Source of the DNA: Geobacter argillaceus | Lineage (GTDB): Bacteria > Desulfobacterota > Desulfuromonadia > Geobacterales > DSM-12255 | DNA: 54,164 nt | Reading direction: 5' to 3' | Assembly: GCF_007830735.1 (NCBI RefSeq) | Contig: NZ_VLLN01000027.1 | Location: 1-54,164 of the forward strand | Part shown: positions 34,649-44,776 of the stretch, piece by piece | Position numbering within the stretch: the first letter of the stretch is position 1 | Layout of the letters: each line of letters starts with the position of its first letter | Translations under genes and position numbers: made by a program | The notes under the pieces: model-generated | The model's input: the letters and a program-made list of their open reading frames with translations, nothing else | Databases searched by the model: none | What the model was told of the DNA's origin: nothing

Positions 34649-35692
34649 TCAGATGATCTCGTGGTGCGCCACGATCGCCTGGTAGCTGCGGTGTGCTGCC
34701 AGATAGCGGGCGTCCTCGGCATAGGTGGTTGGGTAGACCGGCGGCACCGGCCGGTGGACCAGGTTCCGGTCCACGTTCACAAAGGTGAACAGGCAGGAGT
34801 TGGAGAGGGCCTTGGCGGTCCGTTCGCGGCTGATTCGCTCGATGCTCGCCTCCACGCAGACGAAACTGCCGTTGGTGTAGACCACCCGGCTGGTGTGGTG
34901 GAGCTTGTCCCCCATCCTGACCGGGTGGAAGAAGTTTATCCGGTTCACGGCGGCGATAATGGAGCGGTCCGGCGCCACCAGCTCTGAGCAGATGGAGGCG
35001 ACCTCGTAGGCCCGGCGGATCAGGTAGCCGCCGAAGATCTTTTTCGGCACGTTCTCCTGTTCCGGATACATCCGCTCCCAGGCATCGGCCCCCAGCCGCC
35101 CGGTCAGGAGCCCCCGAAAGTCGTAATCCTCCTGGGCGGCATGGAGCGAGGCGAGCAGCTCGAACTCCTCGCGGGTCGGCGGTTCGTGGAGGGCCACCTG
35201 CTGCTGCTTGTACTCTTCCCTGCGCTCCAGGGCCTTGCGAGCTCGCGCCTGTTCGGTCATTTCATGGTACTCCAGTGGCGGGAGCGCCACGCTGACCGCA
35301 TTGTCCCCCATGCCGGAGCGGGCGACCATGGTGAAGTAGCAGGAGGCGATATGGTTGGCCGGCTCGCCCGGCTGTTCCACCCGGATGCCGATCTCCAGGG
35401 ACGAACGGCCCACATGGTTGATCCTTGCCTCGAACACCAGGTCTTTGGTGACATCGGCGGCATGGCGCACCAGGATGTTGTCGATGGCAGCGGTCACCAC
35501 CCTCGCCTCGGGGTAGAAGCGGTTGACGTAGTTGAGGGCGGTCTCCTCGGCTACCTTGTCCAGGATCTCCAGCAGCAGGCCGAAGCGGAGATTCCCCTGG
35601 AGCGGCTCGTCGATGACCATGAAGCGCCGGCGGAGCGCCGGGTCGGACAGCGACAGGGTCTGATAGAAAGAGGTCTCGTGCGGGGTTGTCAT
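34649..35692 (-). CDS. Acyl-CoA thioesterase with two hotdog domains
   Basis: A 347-residue protein in which two hotdog domains are joined. The first runs from about residue 20 to 130 (GLLLEILDKVAEETALNYV), the second from about 210 to 320 (KKIFGGYLIRRAYEVASI, NRINFFHPVRMGDKL). This is the ACOT9/BFIT-like layout. It hydrolyses acyl-CoA to free acid and CoA and may relieve CoA trapping by poorly used branched acyl-CoAs. It lies 250 bases downstream of icmF, with repeats between them. Confidence 0.88.
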   Translation of the reverse strand: MTTPHETSFYQTLSLSDPALRRRFMVIDEPLQGNLRFGLLLEILDKVAEETALNYVNRFYPEARVVTAAIDNILVRHAADVTKDLVFEARINHVGRSSLEIGIRVEQPGEPANHIASCYFTMVARSGMGDNAVSVALPPLEYHEMTEQARARKALERREEYKQQQVALHEPPTREEFELLASLHAAQEDYDFRGLLTGRLGADAWERMYPEQENVPKKIFGGYLIRRAYEVASICSELVAPDRSIIAAVNRINFFHPVRMGDKLHHTSRVVYTNGSFVCVEASIERISRERTAKALSNSCLFTFVNVDRNLVHRPVPPVYPTTYAEDARYLAAHRSYQAIVAHHEII

Positions 35693-35763
35693 GATATGAC
35701 TCCTGAGCTTAATGAAATACGGTCCGGGTAATTTTACACCGAACAGCTCATTCGTAAAGAGCC

Positions 35764-35787
35764 GAATCCTTGAGGCCTCAAGGATTC
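35764..35787. repeat. Perfect 24-bp palindrome
   Basis: GAATCCTTGAGG and CCTCAAGGATTC are adjacent with no loop, between icmF and the thioesterase gene. It may act as a protein site or as an mRNA processing hairpin; there is no T tract. Confidence 0.7.
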
Positions 35788-35810
35788 AGGGAAAGTAGGG
35801 CAGATGGGTT

Positions 35811-35945
35811 GTACTTGCGGCAGCGAGGTTTCGGCCAGATTGTCGTCACCCGCAGGAGTTCCGCGGAGGCGTAGCAGCGCTACGCCGCACAAGGAAACTC
35901 TGAGGACGGACGGCAAGGTGGCCGAAACCTCGCTGCCGCTCCTAC
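35811..35945. repeat. Inverted-repeat element at the 3' end of icmF
   Basis: The ends GTActtGCGGCAGCGAGG and CCTCGCTGCCGCtccTAC extend to GTTTCGGCCA/TGGCCGAAAC, giving 27-bp arms with three mismatches (21 bp perfect, 35817-35837 and 35919-35939). The middle has the dyad GCGTAGCAGCGCTACGC. The right end gives the TAG stop codon of icmF (35942-35944). It looks like a MITE or large REP-type element. Confidence 0.75.
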
Positions 35946-38900
35946 ATGTTCCGGCGGTACTGCCCCCCGACCTCGTAAAGCGCATGGGTGATCTGCCCCA
36001 GCGAGGCATGCTTTACCGCCTCCATCAGCTCCCCGAAGATGTTGCCGCCGCTCGTGGCGGTCTGCTGGAGCTTGGCCAGTGCTGGCGCCGCCTTGTCCCG
36101 GTTTAGTTCCTGGAAGGCGCGGAGGTTTCTGATCTGCTGTTCCTTCTCCTCCTTGGTGGCCCGGGCCAGTTCGCCCGGCACCTGGTACCCCTCCTCGTCG
36201 GCCCGCGGGTTCAGGAAGGTGTTGACGCCGATGATCGGGAGTTCGCCGGAGTGCTTCTTGTGCTCGTAGAGGAGCGATTCGTCCTGGATCTTCGAGCGCT
36301 GGTACTGGGTCTCCATTGCCCCCAGCACGCCGCCCCGCTGGTCGATCCGCTCGAATTCGGCAAGCACCGCCTCCTCCACCAGGTCGGTGAGCTCGTCGAT
36401 AATGAACGCTCCCTGATACGGGTTCTCGTTCCTGGCCAACCCCAGCTCCTTGGTGATGATCATCTGGATCGCCATGGCCCGCCGTACCGAGCCCTCGGTG
36501 GGGGTGGTGACCGCCTCGTCAAAGGCGTTGGTGTGCAGGGAGTTGCAGTTGTCGTAGATGGCCATGAGGGCCTGCAGGGTGGTCCGGATGTCGTTGAAGT
36601 CCATCTCCTGGGCATGGAGCGACCGGCCGGAGGTCTGGATGTGGTACTTGAGCTTCTGGCTCCGCTCGCCGGCACCGTACTTCTCCCGCATGGTCACTGC
36701 CCAGATCCGGCGCGCCACCCGGCCGATGACCGTGTATTCCGGGTCCAGGCCGTTCGAGAAGAAGTAGGAGAGGTTGGGGGCAAAGTCGTCGATCTGCATC
36801 CCCCGGGAGAGGTAGTACTCCACGTAGGTGAAGCCGTTGGCCAGGGTGAAGGCGAGCTGGGAGATCGGGTTGGCACCGGCCTCGGCGATGTGGTAGCCGC
36901 TGATGGAGACCGAGTAGTAGTTGCGCACCTTGTGGTCGATGAAATAGGCCTGGATATCCCCCATCATCCGGAGCGCGAATTCGGTGGAGAAGATGCAGGT
37001 GTTCTGCCCCTGGTCCTCCTTGAGGATGTCGGCCTGCACCGTTCCCCGCACGGTCTGCAGGGTACACTCCCGGATCTCTCCGTACTCTTCTGCAGACGGC
37101 TCACGCCCCTGTTCCTGGCGGAATTTATCCACCTGCTGGTCGGTGGCTGCGTTGAAGAACATGGCCAGGATCATGGGGGCCGGGCCGTTGATGGTGATGG
37201 AGACGCTGGTGTTGGGGGCGCAGAGGTCGAAGCCGGCAAAGAGCTTCTTCATATCCTCCAGGGTGCAGATGGAGACCCCGCTCTCCCCCACCTTGCCGTA
37301 GACGTCGGGCGGGTAGTCCGGGTCCTCGCCGTAGAGGGTGACGCTGTCAAAGGCGGTGGAGAGACGCTTGGCGTCGTCGTCCTTGCACAGGTAGTGGAAG
37401 CGGCGGTTGGTCCGCTCCGGGGTCCCTTCGCCGGCGAACTGGCGCTTCGGGTCCTCTTCGACCCGCTTGAAGGGGAAGACCCCGGCGGTGTAGGGGAAGA
37501 GGCCGGGCAGGTTCTCCCGGTAGCTCCATTTCACGATCTCGCCGAAATCCTCGAAGTCGGGGAGGGCGACCCTGGGGATGCGGGTGCCGGACAGGGTGGT
37601 GGTGTAGAGGTCGGTCCGGATCTCCTTGTCCCTGACCTTGGTGACCAGCTGGTCCTGACGGTAGCTTTCCTTGAGGCGTGGCCAGCCTGTGAGTATCCCG
37701 CGGGTCTCCTCCGAGAGCCGGGCATCGTGCTGCCTGATGCTGTCGTCCAGTTCGGCCACCGTTCCTGCCCCGGCAACGAGCTCCCGCGCCCCTTTCAGCT
37801 GGAACAGTGAGCGGGCAGCCCGCGCCTGATCGGCCGCATGTTTCTTATAGTTCCTGACCGCATGGACGATTTCCCCCAGGTAGTGGATACGGTCAGGCTG
37901 GATGACGTTATTCTGCCGGCTTCCACTGCCGGTGGACAGCAGAGTTGACTGCCAGCCCAGTCCCTTCTTCCCGTTCAGGATCTCGATCAGCCTGCCATAG
38001 AGGACGTTGGTGCCGGGATCGTTGAACTGGCTGGCAATGGTGCCGAAGATGGGGAGCGCCTCGTCCGGTTGCTCGAACAGCTGCCGGTTGCGGCGGTACT
38101 GCTTGCGGATGTTACGCAGGGCATCCTCGGCCCCCTTGCGTTCGAACTTGTTGAGGGCCACCAGGTCGGCGAAGTCGAGCATGTCGATCTTCTCCAGCTG
38201 GGTCGGGGCGCCGAACTCGCAGGTCATGACGTACAGGGAGAGGTCGCAGATCTCCACAATGGCGGCGTCCCCCTGGCCGATGCCAGAGGTCTCCACCACG
38301 ATCAGGTCGAAACCGGCGGCCCGGACCGTGTCGATGGCGTCCTTGATGGCGGCGGAGAGCTCGGAGCGGGAATCCCGCGTCGCCAGGGAGCGCATGTAGA
38401 CCCGGCTGGTGTTGATGGCGTTCATCCTGATCCGGTCTCCCAGGAGCGCCCCGCCGGTGCGCTGGCGGGAAGGGTCGACCGCGAGGATCGCCACCCTCTT
38501 GTCCGGGAAATCCTTGAGGAAGCGGCGGACCAGTTCGTCGTTCAGCGAGCTCTTGCCGGCGCCGCCGGTGCCGGTGACCCCCACGACCGGGACCTCCCGC
38601 GCCATTCTCCGGATCTCATGCCGCAGCTCCCTGACCTCGGCGGTGGCCTCGTGGACAGCCTCCTCAAAGGCGGTGATCAGGGTGTTAACCGACCGCAGGT
38701 CGCCTTCGGGGAGCTTCTGTAGCTCGGCCCGGATATCGCGCTTGGGGGCGAAGTCGCACTGCTCCAGCATGAGGTTGATCATCCCCTGAAGCCCCATACG
38801 GCGGCCGTCCTCGGGAGAGAATATCTTGGCGATGCCGTACTCCTCCAGTTCACGGATCTCGTCGGGGATGATCACCCCGCCGCCGCCGCCGAAGATCCTG

Positions 38901-39190
38901 ATGTGGCCGGCATTCTGCTCCCGGAGCTGGTCGTGGATATACTTGAAGAACTCGATATGGCCGCCCTGGTAGCAGCTGACGGCGATCCCCTGGGCGTCCT
39001 CCTGGACGGCGGCGGTGACGATTTCGCTCACGGAGCGGTTGTGCCCCAGGTGGATCACCTCGGCACCGGAGGACTGGAGGATGCGGCGGATGATGTTGGT
39101 GGAGGCGTCGTGTCCGTCAAAGAGGCTTGTTGCCGTCACAAAGCGGACCTTGTGGGTGGTCTTGTAAGGTTGAGGATTCGTCTGATGCAT
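35942..39190 (-). CDS. icmF: Fused isobutyryl-CoA mutase IcmF
   Basis: A 1082-residue adenosylcobalamin enzyme that interconverts isobutyryl-CoA and n-butyryl-CoA. The domain order is the IcmF order: B12-binding domain (1-150, His27 in [16 protein letters not shown]), MeaB-like GTPase chaperone (about 200-440, P-loop GTGGAGKSS at 207-215, NKFERKG), then the substrate-binding TIM barrel (about 520-1080). A methylmalonyl-CoA mutase would have the B12 domain at the C-terminus and no fused GTPase. IcmF enzymes also act on isovaleryl/pivalyl-CoA. AGGAGGG is 7 bases before the ATG. It feeds butyryl-CoA to the operon downstream and shares its promoter element. Confidence 0.96.
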   Translation of the reverse strand: MHQTNPQPYKTTHKVRFVTATSLFDGHDASTNIIRRILQSSGAEVIHLGHNRSVSEIVTAAVQEDAQGIAVSCYQGGHIEFFKYIHDQLREQNAGHIRIFGGGGGVIIPDEIRELEEYGIAKIFSPEDGRRMGLQGMINLMLEQCDFAPKRDIRAELQKLPEGDLRSVNTLITAFEEAVHEATAEVRELRHEIRRMAREVPVVGVTGTGGAGKSSLNDELVRRFLKDFPDKRVAILAVDPSRQRTGGALLGDRIRMNAINTSRVYMRSLATRDSRSELSAAIKDAIDTVRAAGFDLIVVETSGIGQGDAAIVEICDLSLYVMTCEFGAPTQLEKIDMLDFADLVALNKFERKGAEDALRNIRKQYRRNRQLFEQPDEALPIFGTIASQFNDPGTNVLYGRLIEILNGKKGLGWQSTLLSTGSGSRQNNVIQPDRIHYLGEIVHAVRNYKKHAADQARAARSLFQLKGARELVAGAGTVAELDDSIRQHDARLSEETRGILTGWPRLKESYRQDQLVTKVRDKEIRTDLYTTTLSGTRIPRVALPDFEDFGEIVKWSYRENLPGLFPYTAGVFPFKRVEEDPKRQFAGEGTPERTNRRFHYLCKDDDAKRLSTAFDSVTLYGEDPDYPPDVYGKVGESGVSICTLEDMKKLFAGFDLCAPNTSVSITINGPAPMILAMFFNAATDQQVDKFRQEQGREPSAEEYGEIRECTLQTVRGTVQADILKEDQGQNTCIFSTEFALRMMGDIQAYFIDHKVRNYYSVSISGYHIAEAGANPISQLAFTLANGFTYVEYYLSRGMQIDDFAPNLSYFFSNGLDPEYTVIGRVARRIWAVTMREKYGAGERSQKLKYHIQTSGRSLHAQEMDFNDIRTTLQALMAIYDNCNSLHTNAFDEAVTTPTEGSVRRAMAIQMIITKELGLARNENPYQGAFIIDELTDLVEEAVLAEFERIDQRGGVLGAMETQYQRSKIQDESLLYEHKKHSGELPIIGVNTFLNPRADEEGYQVPGELARATKEEKEQQIRNLRAFQELNRDKAAPALAKLQQTATSGGNIFGELMEAVKHASLGQITHALYEVGGQYRRNM

Positions 39191-39337
39191 TAAAAATCCC
39201 TCCTGTTTACATGGTTTTGTTGTGTGTGAATTAATAAACCCTTGTTTTGTATTTTATATTAAACGGTGCCAATTAATTCGGTAAGCGGTGTGCGAAGCGC
39301 TCTTATCTGCTATTCAGAAGATTTATATGGTTGCTAG

Positions 39338-39364
39338 ACTATACTTCGTTTACGTACATGTCAA
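39338..39364 (-). promoter_or_regulatory. Promoter of icmF with shared operator-like element
   Basis: On the minus strand TTGACA (39359-39364) is followed by TGTACGTAAACGA and TATAGT (39338-39343, 15-base spacer) or TAGTCT (17-base spacer). From TGCTTGAC through ACGTAAACGA it matches the thiolase promoter in 20 of 21 bases. Confidence 0.7.
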
Positions 39365-39485
39365 GCATTTGTAGAACATTTTTTTATCTATATCGAAAAT
39401 TGGTTGTAACTTCTATTATATCTGATATATACTCGTCGCAACTGGACCGGATGGCATGTCCATGTATGCTGATGGTAGCTCGCAT

Positions 39486-39516
39486 TTGACCAATTGTCTG
39501 CGGTTTACGTTAGCTT
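39486..39516 (+). promoter_or_regulatory. Possible promoter of the ABC operon with a related half-site
   Basis: TTGACC (39486-39491) is followed after 19 bases by TAGCTT (39511-39516). The spacer contains GGTTTACGT, close to the GTTTACGTAC of the two minus-strand promoters. A 19-base spacer suits MerR-type activation. The -10 box is poor, so this is tentative. The remainder of the 428-base gap shows no gene. Confidence 0.3.
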
Positions 39517-39618
39517 TATGGGGCACGCTGGGCGGCGGATGCCGGGGTAGTCGTAACTGTAGAAATAGGTTTAACGGCGTTTTAATACGTTCTATTTCGA
39601 TCGGAGGAGACTGCAACG

Positions 39619-40383
39619 ATGGCCCAGCTTTCCTGCACCGATATCCAGTTGAATTTTGGCGGCGTGCGCGCCTTGTCCGGGGTTTCGTTCGAAGTCACCA
39701 AGGGCGAGATATTTGCCATTATCGGACCGAACGGCGCGGGCAAATCCTCCATGCTGAACTGCATCAGCGGCGTTTACCAGCCACAAAAAGGGAAGATCGT
39801 TTTCGAAGACACCGATATCTCCGGTCATCCCCCCTACCAGCGGTCCCAAATGGGCATTGCCCGCTCATTCCAGAACATAGCCCTCTTCAAGGGGATGACC
39901 GTTATCGACAACCTGATGATCGGTCGCCATCTGCATCAGCATGCCGGCCTTGTCAAGGGGGGCATCTTCCTGGGTCCGGCCCGCAGGGAAGAGATCGTCA
40001 ACCGGGAGTTCGTCGAAGAGATCATCGAGTTCCTTTCCCTCCAGAGCATCCGCAAAAAGGTGGTCGGCACACTCCCGTACGGTTTCCAGAAGAGGGTCGA
40101 ACTGGCCCGGGCACTGGCCCTCGAACCGAAGATCCTGCTTCTCGACGAGCCGATGGCCGGCATGAATCTGGGCGAGAAAGAGGACATGTCCCGCTTCATC
40201 CTCGACACCAACGAAGAGCGGGGCGTTACCGTGATCATGATCGAGCACGATATGGGTGTCGTGATGGACATCTCCAATGCCGTCTGCGTGCTCGACTTCG
40301 GCAGGAAAATCGCCGGCGGCACACCGGAAGAGGTGCAGCAGGATCCGCAGGTCATCAAGGCCTATCTGGGTGACGAGGGGTGA
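39619..40383 (+). CDS. livG: ABC transporter ATPase, LivG type
   Basis: A 254-residue ATPase of the branched-chain amino acid (HAAT) importer family. Walker A GPNGAGKS (36-43), signature LPYGFQKRVELARAL, Walker B ILLLDEPMAGM and the switch His in MIEHDMGVVMD are present. It drives import together with LivF, LivH, LivM and the binding protein. GGAGGAG lies before the ATG. The stop touches the start of the acyl-CoA synthetase gene, so the two are coupled and the substrate may be a carboxylic acid and not an amino acid. Confidence 0.93.
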   Translation: MAQLSCTDIQLNFGGVRALSGVSFEVTKGEIFAIIGPNGAGKSSMLNCISGVYQPQKGKIVFEDTDISGHPPYQRSQMGIARSFQNIALFKGMTVIDNLMIGRHLHQHAGLVKGGIFLGPARREEIVNREFVEEIIEFLSLQSIRKKVVGTLPYGFQKRVELARALALEPKILLLDEPMAGMNLGEKEDMSRFILDTNEERGVTVIMIEHDMGVVMDISNAVCVLDFGRKIAGGTPEEVQQDPQVIKAYLGDEG

Positions 40384-42315
40384 GTGCGGTCGGGAAGGGG
40401 GGTGCCGTTGACTATCAATCTGGATGAGGCCACATTCGTCAAACTGCTCAAGGCCAACGCCGAACGATTCGGCGACACAAAGGCCGCCGTGCGGACAAAG
40501 AGTCGCGGGATCTGGCAGACGACCTCGTGGCAACAGTATTACGAACAGGTGAAGCACTTTTCCCTGGGTGTCGCCGGGCTCGGGCTCGGGAAGGGAGATG
40601 TGGCCGCCATCATCGGAAACAACCGGGCCACCTCCCTGTATGCGGTCATCGGCACCCAGGCGGCCGGAGGCGCAGCCATCTGCCTGCACCATGACGCCAC
40701 CTCGGCGGAAGTGGCGGCGCTCCTGAAACGCTTCAGTGTGAAGTATGTCATTGCCGAAGACCAGGAGCAGGTAGACAAGATCCTGGACGTCAGAAGCGAG
40801 CTGCCGGCGCTGGCCAAGATCATCTACTGCGATCCGCGCGGGATGCGCCGCTACCGGGAGGAGATCCTGCACCCCTTCGCCGAGCTGCTGGAAATCGGCA
40901 GCGTAGCGGTCAAGGAGCATCCCGGGGCCTTCGAGCAGAGGATTGCCACGGGGTCCGGCGACGACCCCGCCATGATCTGCACCACCTCGGGCACCACCGG
41001 CCCCCCCCGCGGTGCGATGCTCACCTACCGGAACATGCTCAGCATGGCCCAAAGCCTGAATCAGGTGGATGCCAGGCGGCCCACCGATGAATTCGTCTCC
41101 TTTCTGCCCCTGGCCTGGTTCGGCGAGCAGTTGACCGCACTGGCCAGTGCCCTGATTGTCGGCTTTACCGTGAATTTCCCCGAAAAGCCGGAAACCGCCC
41201 TGGCCGACCTGCGGGAGATCGGTCCGCAGGTCATCTTTTTCCCGCCCCGTGTCTGGGCCGAGCTCGCCTCGTCGGTCCAGGTCAGGATCATGGAGACGAC
41301 CCCTTTCAAACGGTTCATGTATCGGACCTTCATGCCCATGGGGGAAAAGGTCGCCGAGCTGCGGCTCGCCGGCAAACCGGTCCCCCTGGCCGCGCGCATC
41401 CTGCGCGGGTTTGCCCACGTCTGCCTCTTCCGGGCACTGCGGGACCGTCTCGGCCTCTCCCGCGTCCGATCGGCCATGACCGGCGGGTCAGCCCTGGGGG
41501 AGGATATCTTCACCTTCTTTCATGCCATTGGCGTCAACCTCAAGCAGGTCTACGGCCTGACCGAAGTTGCCGGGATTGTTTCCATCCACCGGGATGGCGA
41601 CATCCAGGGGGCAACCGTCGGCCTTCCGCTGCAGGGCACCGAAGTCGCCATAGCCCCTGACGGGGAGATCCTGCTGAAGGGGAGCGGCATCTGCAGCGGG
41701 TATTACAACGACAGCAAAGCGACCTCGGCAGCGCTGAAGGATGGCTGGCTCCACACCGGGGATGCGGGCTACCTGGACAAGCGCGGCCACCTGGTCGTCA
41801 TCGACCGGCTCCGGGACGTGCTCACGCTTGCCGACGGCTCAGTGCTGGCGCCGCAAAGCGTGGAAGGGAAGCTGAAGTTCTCCCCCTACATCAAGGAGGC
41901 CGTAGTCATCGGCTCGGGGAATCCGTTCCTGACGGCACTCGTCTGCATGGATGGGCGCATCGTCGGCAAATGGGCCGGCGACAACAAGATAGCCTTCACC
42001 ACTTACAGCGATCTCGTCGCCAAGCCGGAAGTGGCGGACTTCATCGCCGGCGAGCTGGCCAAGGCGAACCGGGAGCTGCCCGAAGCCTCCCGCATCAAGC
42101 GTTTCGCCCTGCTCTACAAGGACCTCGATGCCGACGAGGATGAGCTCACCCGGACCGGCAAGGTGCGCCGGGCAGTGGTGGCGGAGCGGTACCGGGAGAT
42201 TATCGAGGCCCTCAATACGGACGTGGAACAGCTCCCCATCGATGTCACCATCGACCTGCAGGACGGCAAGAGCGCCAGGATCGTCTCCACGGTCCATTTC
42301 AGGAATTTGAGTTAA
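40384..42315 (+). CDS. AMP-forming acyl-CoA synthetase inside the ABC operon
   Basis: An about 640-residue adenylate-forming ligase. ATP-binding motif TTSGTTGPPRGAML, QVYGLTEVAG, and the hinge HTGDAGYLDKRGHLVVIDRLRD are clear; overall it resembles long-chain fatty acyl-CoA synthetases. It would activate the acid brought in by the importer. GTG 40384 directly follows the livG stop; TTG 40408, with AAGGGGGG 5 bases upstream, may be the true start and would give MTINLDEATF. A BIME-like repeat separates it from livH. Confidence 0.92.
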   Translation: MRSGRGVPLTINLDEATFVKLLKANAERFGDTKAAVRTKSRGIWQTTSWQQYYEQVKHFSLGVAGLGLGKGDVAAIIGNNRATSLYAVIGTQAAGGAAICLHHDATSAEVAALLKRFSVKYVIAEDQEQVDKILDVRSELPALAKIIYCDPRGMRRYREEILHPFAELLEIGSVAVKEHPGAFEQRIATGSGDDPAMICTTSGTTGPPRGAMLTYRNMLSMAQSLNQVDARRPTDEFVSFLPLAWFGEQLTALASALIVGFTVNFPEKPETALADLREIGPQVIFFPPRVWAELASSVQVRIMETTPFKRFMYRTFMPMGEKVAELRLAGKPVPLAARILRGFAHVCLFRALRDRLGLSRVRSAMTGGSALGEDIFTFFHAIGVNLKQVYGLTEVAGIVSIHRDGDIQGATVGLPLQGTEVAIAPDGEILLKGSGICSGYYNDSKATSAALKDGWLHTGDAGYLDKRGHLVVIDRLRDVLTLADGSVLAPQSVEGKLKFSPYIKEAVVIGSGNPFLTALVCMDGRIVGKWAGDNKIAFTTYSDLVAKPEVADFIAGELAKANRELPEASRIKRFALLYKDLDADEDELTRTGKVRRAVVAERYREIIEALNTDVEQLPIDVTIDLQDGKSARIVSTVHFRNLS

Positions 42316-42363
42316 GGAGCGAAACCGATTCATTTACAACGTGGTCCGGCTGCACAGCTTTGA

Positions 42364-42520
42364 AGCCCCGTTAGGGGCGCTCGCATGTAGCCGGGGGATT
42401 CATCCCCCGGATGCGTTGCCGATATATCCCTGCGTCACGTATGTGACGGGAGTGGCATTTTGCCAAGATGACCGGGGAATAAATTCCCCGGCTACAGGCA
42501 CTCTGTCCCTACGGGACGTA
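42364..42520. repeat. BIME-like pair of REP units
   Basis: Two units in opposite orientation (GTAGCCGGGGGATTCATC.. and ..AATAAATTCCCCGGCTAC, each with a CCCGTTAGGGG/TCCCTACGGGA hairpin) flank the near-palindrome GTCACGTATGTGAC (42434-42447). A close relative lies at 44522. Confidence 0.8.
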
Positions 42521-42578
42521 GGCAAGAACCTAACTTGACAACTGCTGATTCATTTACGACTCCCAAGGGGAAAACCAG

Positions 42579-43472
42579 ATGGACATGACCTTCCTGCTGC
42601 AGCTGCTGATCAACGGCCTGGTGGTGGGCAGCATCTATTCGCTGGTCGCAACCGGTTTTGTCATCATCTACAAGGCAACCAGCGCGCTCAACCTGGCCCA
42701 GGGCGAGTTCCTGATGGTCGGCGCCTACATCTGCCTTGATATGCTGACCAGGCACAACGTTCCCTTCTTTCAGTCCTTCCTGATCACCCTGGCATTTTCC
42801 GCTCTGCTCGGGCTCCTGATCGAGCGGACCATCCTTCGGCCGCTGATCGGATCACACCTGATCTCGGTGATCATGGTCACCCTCGGTCTGGGCAGCATCC
42901 TGAAAGCGCTCCTGCAGATGGCCTACGGCACGAGCACGATCCCCTTCCCGGAGGTATTCCCCACCACGCCGGTCCAGATCGGCCCGATTCCCGTTTCCCA
43001 GGGTTATCTCTACGCACTGGTCTGCGTCTCGATCCTGGTGGCGCTCTTGACGCTCTTCTTCAAGTACGCCAAGGCCGGCGTGGCCATGCGGGCGACCGCG
43101 TCGAACCAGCAGGTGGCGCTCTCCATGGGGATCAGCGTCAAGAAGATGTTTGCCCTTGCCTGGAGCATCTCGGCCGTCGTGTCCGCCGTCGGCGGCATCC
43201 TGCTGGGGACGATCCGTGGCGGGGTCGACATGTCGTTGGCGTTCATGGGGCTCAAGGTCCTGCCGGTTGTGATCCTGGGCGGGCTCGACAGCATCCTCGG
43301 CGCCATCGTGGGGGGGGTCATCATCGGCGTCCTGGAGAACCTCTCCGGCGGCTATCTCGACCCGCTCGTCGGTGGCGGCATCAAGGAGGTCGCCCCGTAC
43401 ATCGCCCTGATCCTGATCCTGATGTTCAAACCGTACGGCCTGTTCGGCAAACGCAAAATAGAAAGGGTCTGA
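42579..43472 (+). CDS. livH: ABC transporter permease, LivH type
   Basis: A 297-residue inner-membrane permease with about eight hydrophobic segments. LINGLVVGSIYSLVATGFVI and the coupling region MRATASNQQVALSMGISV followed by VVILGGLDSILGAIVGG are typical of LivH. AAGGGG is 8 bases before the ATG. livM follows one base after the stop. Confidence 0.94.
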   Translation: MDMTFLLQLLINGLVVGSIYSLVATGFVIIYKATSALNLAQGEFLMVGAYICLDMLTRHNVPFFQSFLITLAFSALLGLLIERTILRPLIGSHLISVIMVTLGLGSILKALLQMAYGTSTIPFPEVFPTTPVQIGPIPVSQGYLYALVCVSILVALLTLFFKYAKAGVAMRATASNQQVALSMGISVKKMFALAWSISAVVSAVGGILLGTIRGGVDMSLAFMGLKVLPVVILGGLDSILGAIVGGVIIGVLENLSGGYLDPLVGGGIKEVAPYIALILILMFKPYGLFGKRKIERV

Positions 43473-43473
43473 T

Positions 43474-44517
43474 ATGCAATGCGGTGATTTCAACACGAGT
43501 TATGCAGCGGACATGACCATCTTCGAGACCCGCTCGACCCGGATCATGGTCTTCCTGTTCGTCTGCCTGGTATTTTCGGTGCCGTTCTACTCGACGAGCT
43601 ATCTCCTCGATGTCGGCAACCGGATCGGTATCGCCATCATCGCTGCCATTGGCCTCAATATCCTGACCGGCTTCACCGGCCTGATCTCCCTCGGCAATGC
43701 GGCATTCATGGCCATCGGCGCATTTTCGGCCGGCTACCTGGGGATCCGGTTCGGGCTGCCGTTCTATCTCTGCATCCCGCTGGCCGGCATGGTGACCGCC
43801 ATCCTGGGGATGGTCGTCGGCATCCCGTCCCTCAGGATCAAGGGGCTGTATCTGGCAATGGCCACCCTTGCCGCCCACTTCATCGTCGAATTCCTCATCA
43901 TAAAATGGGAATCGGTCACCGGCGGGGTCGCCGGTCTCACCATGCCGACCCCGAAACTGGGGAGCCTTGCCCTCGACAACGACCGGAAGATCTTCTACCT
44001 GATCTACATTGTCGTTGTTGCCGCCGTGCTGTTCGGTCGCAACCTGTTCCGGACCAAGCCGGGCAAGGCGTTTATCGCCATCCGCGACCAGGCCATCTCC
44101 GCCGAGGTCATGGGGGTCAACCTCCTCAAGTACAAGCTGATGTCGTTTGGCATCAGCTCCTATTTCGTGGGCACCGCAGGCGCCCTGATGGCCTACCAGG
44201 CAAAGATCATCTCCCCGGAAACCTTCCCGATCACCGTGGCCATCGACCAGTTGGGGATGATCATCATCGGCGGCATGGGGAGCATCCTCGGCTCCATTTT
44301 CGGCGCCGTCTTCATCACCCTGCTGCCGGAACTCCTGCGGCTGGTGACGACCTCCATGTCGGCCAGTTATCCGCAACTGGTCACGGTGTTTTCCTCCCTG
44401 AAGGAGCTGGTGTTCGGGGTCCTGGTCATCGTCTTTCTCATCTTCGAGCCAGCCGGCATGGCTGCACGGTGGCACAGCATTAAGAACTATTGGAAGCTGT
44501 ACCCGTTTTCCCATTAG
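43474..44517 (+). CDS. livM: ABC transporter permease, LivM type
   Basis: A 347-residue permease with about nine membrane segments. IGLNILTGFTGLISLGNAAF, FIAIRDQAISAEVMGVN and IGGMGSILGSIFGAVFI are LivM features. AAAGGG is 6 bases before ATG 43474; Met at 43513 is a possible later start. It pairs with LivH to form the channel. Confidence 0.94.
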   Translation: MQCGDFNTSYAADMTIFETRSTRIMVFLFVCLVFSVPFYSTSYLLDVGNRIGIAIIAAIGLNILTGFTGLISLGNAAFMAIGAFSAGYLGIRFGLPFYLCIPLAGMVTAILGMVVGIPSLRIKGLYLAMATLAAHFIVEFLIIKWESVTGGVAGLTMPTPKLGSLALDNDRKIFYLIYIVVVAAVLFGRNLFRTKPGKAFIAIRDQAISAEVMGVNLLKYKLMSFGISSYFVGTAGALMAYQAKIISPETFPITVAIDQLGMIIIGGMGSILGSIFGAVFITLLPELLRLVTTSMSASYPQLVTVFSSLKELVFGVLVIVFLIFEPAGMAARWHSIKNYWKLYPFSH

Positions 44518-44521
44518 TAGA

Positions 44522-44686
44522 TTCCGTCCCGTAGGGACAGAATGCCTGTGGCCCGGCGATTTATCGCCGGGGCCCGTGGATTGTCATATGGTTTTCGTCA
44601 CGTACGTGACTGAAGGGGAAGTCTGATCCATTACCGGGGGATGAATCCCCCGGCTACAGGCATTCTGTCCCGATGGGACGGAACCG
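44522..44686. repeat. BIME-like pair of REP units
   Basis: GTCCCGTAGGGACAGAATGCCTG and GGCATTCTGTCCCGATGGGAC face each other with CGGGGGATGAATCCCCCGGC-type arms, around the perfect palindrome GTCACGTACGTGAC (44597-44610). It is the counterpart of the element at 42364, so livHM lies between two copies. Confidence 0.85.
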
Positions 44687-44776
44687 AATGTGACAAAGAC
44701 AGTATTAGGCATGGACACGGAGCAGTGATTGGCGATGCAGTAGCGTGGGCAGTATCAACCAGAAAAGGAGGAGCAG

